Shown here: positions 5,175 to 6,099 of the stretch, in pieces
Layout of the letters: the number at the start of each line of letters is the position of its first letter
Numbering within the stretch: the stretch's first letter is position 1
Origin: Syntrophomonadaceae bacterium
Lineage (GTDB): Bacteria > Bacillota > Ch66 > Ch109
Reading direction: 5' to 3'
Length of the DNA stretch: 6,099 nt
NCBI GenBank assembly: GCA_012512295.1
Contig: JAAZDI010000137.1
Coordinates: forward strand, 1 to 6,099
Notes under the pieces: generated by a model
What the model was told of the DNA's origin: nothing
The model's input: the letters and a program-made list of their open reading frames with translations, nothing else
Database searches by the model: none
Translations under genes and position numbers: made by a program

Positions 5175-5903
5175 ATGGAACACTTGATTGTTAATAATAC
5201 CAAAATCGAGTATGAAGTTAGAAGAAGTACTCGCGCCAAAAGACTCAATATTCGAATTAAGCAGGACAAGGTGATGGTTTCTGTACCTCAGGGAGTAACT
5301 GTCACGGAAGCAAAGAGATTTGTGGAAGCAAAAAGAGATTGGATCCTCAAGCACGTTCTGGATTGGCGGAGCCAAAACCAGCAGCGACAGAAAAAGTATG
5401 TGACAGGCGAGACTTTTCTTTATCAGGGTCGAAGTTACCCCCTATTTACGCGGGGTGTGGCTGGGCGGACGATAACCGTTAAATTCACCGGCGATTGTTT
5501 TTGGGTGGAGCTGCCTAACACTGTTCCTCAGGAAGACTGGCCGCCAATCGTGAAGGAGGCACTGTTTAAATGGTATCGGGTTCAGGCGAAACGGGTTTTT
5601 CAGGAACGGTTAGATTATTTTGCCCGGATTATGGGGTTGCTATACAACCGATTGGTCATCAAGGAGCAAAAAACTAGATGGGGCAGTTGCTCAAGCAAGG
5701 GCAATATTAACCTGAACTGGCGGATTATCTTGGCCCCGGCCGAGGTGTTGGATTACCTGGTAGTGCATGAGTTGGCCCATCTTCGGTATATGAATCATGC
5801 ACCAGAGTTTTGGAACCTAGTAGGGGAATATGTGCCGGATTACCCGATTTGGCGGAAGTGGCTCAAAGATAATGCTAGCCAGTTAAGGTATGATGGGTTA
5901 TAG
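5175..5903 (+). CDS. YgjP-like (DUF45) zinc metallohydrolase
   Basis: 242 residues, a usual length for the family. The ATG at 5175 follows AGAGGG (5162-5167) at seven-base spacing and is the first plausible in-frame start. The zinc motif H198-E-L-A-H202 is followed by H208 in HELAHLRYMNHAPEFW. Before it lies the strongly conserved T168-R-W-G-S-C-S-S-K-G...N-W-R block. The N-terminal part (1-60) has the usual start, with an R-R-S-T-R-A-K-R-L stretch and a SVPQG strand. The domain is PF01863, in the gluzincin-like group that includes YgjP and SprT relatives. It has no signal peptide, so it should be cytoplasmic. Substrates are poorly defined; members sit in diverse contexts, including near restriction enzymes, but no such gene is here. 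The neighbours do not indicate a pathway. The site looks catalytically complete. Confidence 0.92.
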   Translation: MEHLIVNNTKIEYEVRRSTRAKRLNIRIKQDKVMVSVPQGVTVTEAKRFVEAKRDWILKHVLDWRSQNQQRQKKYVTGETFLYQGRSYPLFTRGVAGRTITVKFTGDCFWVELPNTVPQEDWPPIVKEALFKWYRVQAKRVFQERLDYFARIMGLLYNRLVIKEQKTRWGSCSSKGNINLNWRIILAPAEVLDYLVVHELAHLRYMNHAPEFWNLVGEYVPDYPIWRKWLKDNASQLRYDGL

Positions 5904-5947
5904 GCATCAGTAAATGGACTTCGAAAATGAAAAATAAAATATGTAAC

Positions 5948-5963
5948 TGACATACTGTTGTCA
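5948..5963. promoter_or_regulatory. Small inverted repeat TGACA-N6-TGTCA
   Basis: TGACA (5948-5952) and TGTCA (5959-5963) form a symmetric pair with six bases between, 45 bases after the metallohydrolase stop and 15 bases before a small reading frame. The shape fits a dimeric repressor site, but five-base arms often arise by chance. Confidence 0.15.
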
Positions 5964-5978
5964 AACACTCAGTTTATT

Positions 5979-6068
5979 ATGGTAGGCACACAAGTTGTCA
6001 ATCTGGTTGAGTTGCCAAAGGAAAGAGGTATCTTGACGGTAGGTCAGTTTCGGGAAAATAATTATTAG
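5979..6068 (+). pseudogene. 29-codon frame, possible N-terminal fragment of a sugar ketoisomerase-like protein
   Basis: ATG 5979 to TAG 6066-6068 encodes 29 residues, including VVNLVELPKERGILTVGQF. This recalls the first strand pair of WxcM/FdtA-like sugar 3,4-ketoisomerases (typically ...ELP...RG.LT...F), which are small cupin proteins for nucleotide-sugar synthesis. The similarity is from memory and covers about 18 residues only. There is no ribosome binding site, and TAG then TAA stop the frame soon after. If real, it is a broken copy or one whose frame shifts near 6060; the rest would lie beyond the window. Confidence 0.25.
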
Positions 6069-6099
6069 TAAATATTTTGAACGTTCAATGAAGCCTAGC

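Noticed and set aside
5007..5375. 122-codon - strand frame
   Set aside because: It lies antisense to the metallohydrolase start and the hairpin-rich gap, has no family resemblance, and depends on lack of stops by chance.

Overview
The window reads as a chromosomal stretch from a moderate-GC, probably anaerobic Gram-positive bacterium of the Clostridia / Peptococcaceae type. This is inferred from the gene set: a secreted NodB-type deacetylase, a stand-alone FmdE protein with a zinc finger, a DUF3160 lipoprotein, and AG-rich ribosome binding sites. No rRNA, tRNA or other decisive taxonomic marker is present, so the assignment is tentative. All convincing genes lie on the + strand. They are separated by gaps of about 150-410 bases rather than packed as one operon.

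Layout. 1-659: the 3' part of a polysaccharide deacetylase whose start lies upstream of the window. 660-1072: a 413-base gap holding two hairpins, a possible promoter and copies of a TATATAAACC word. 1073-1606: an FmdE-family protein with a C-terminal four-cysteine zinc finger. 1607-1758: a gap containing noncoding element A. 1759-4014: a 751-residue DUF3160 lipoprotein. 4015-4291: a gap holding a frameshifted remnant of a second DUF3160 gene, followed directly by element B, a clear relative of element A. 4292-4948: a membrane-anchored protein with three FG-GAP-like acidic loops. 4949-5174: a hairpin-rich gap. 5175-5903: a YgjP/DUF45-type zinc metallohydrolase. 5904-6099: mostly empty, with a doubtful 29-codon reading frame.

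Three of the five genes act at or outside the membrane: the deacetylase (presumed), the DUF3160 lipoprotein and the FG-GAP-like protein. FmdE and the YgjP-like protein look cytoplasmic. The sequence does not show that the five work in one pathway.

The most interesting signals are noncoding. Elements A and B form an approximately 85-base family, about 74% identical by hand alignment, and each sits just upstream of an envelope-protein gene. The left edge of B coincides with the point where the DUF3160 remnant stops. I see no defence system, CRISPR array, transposase or biosynthetic cluster.
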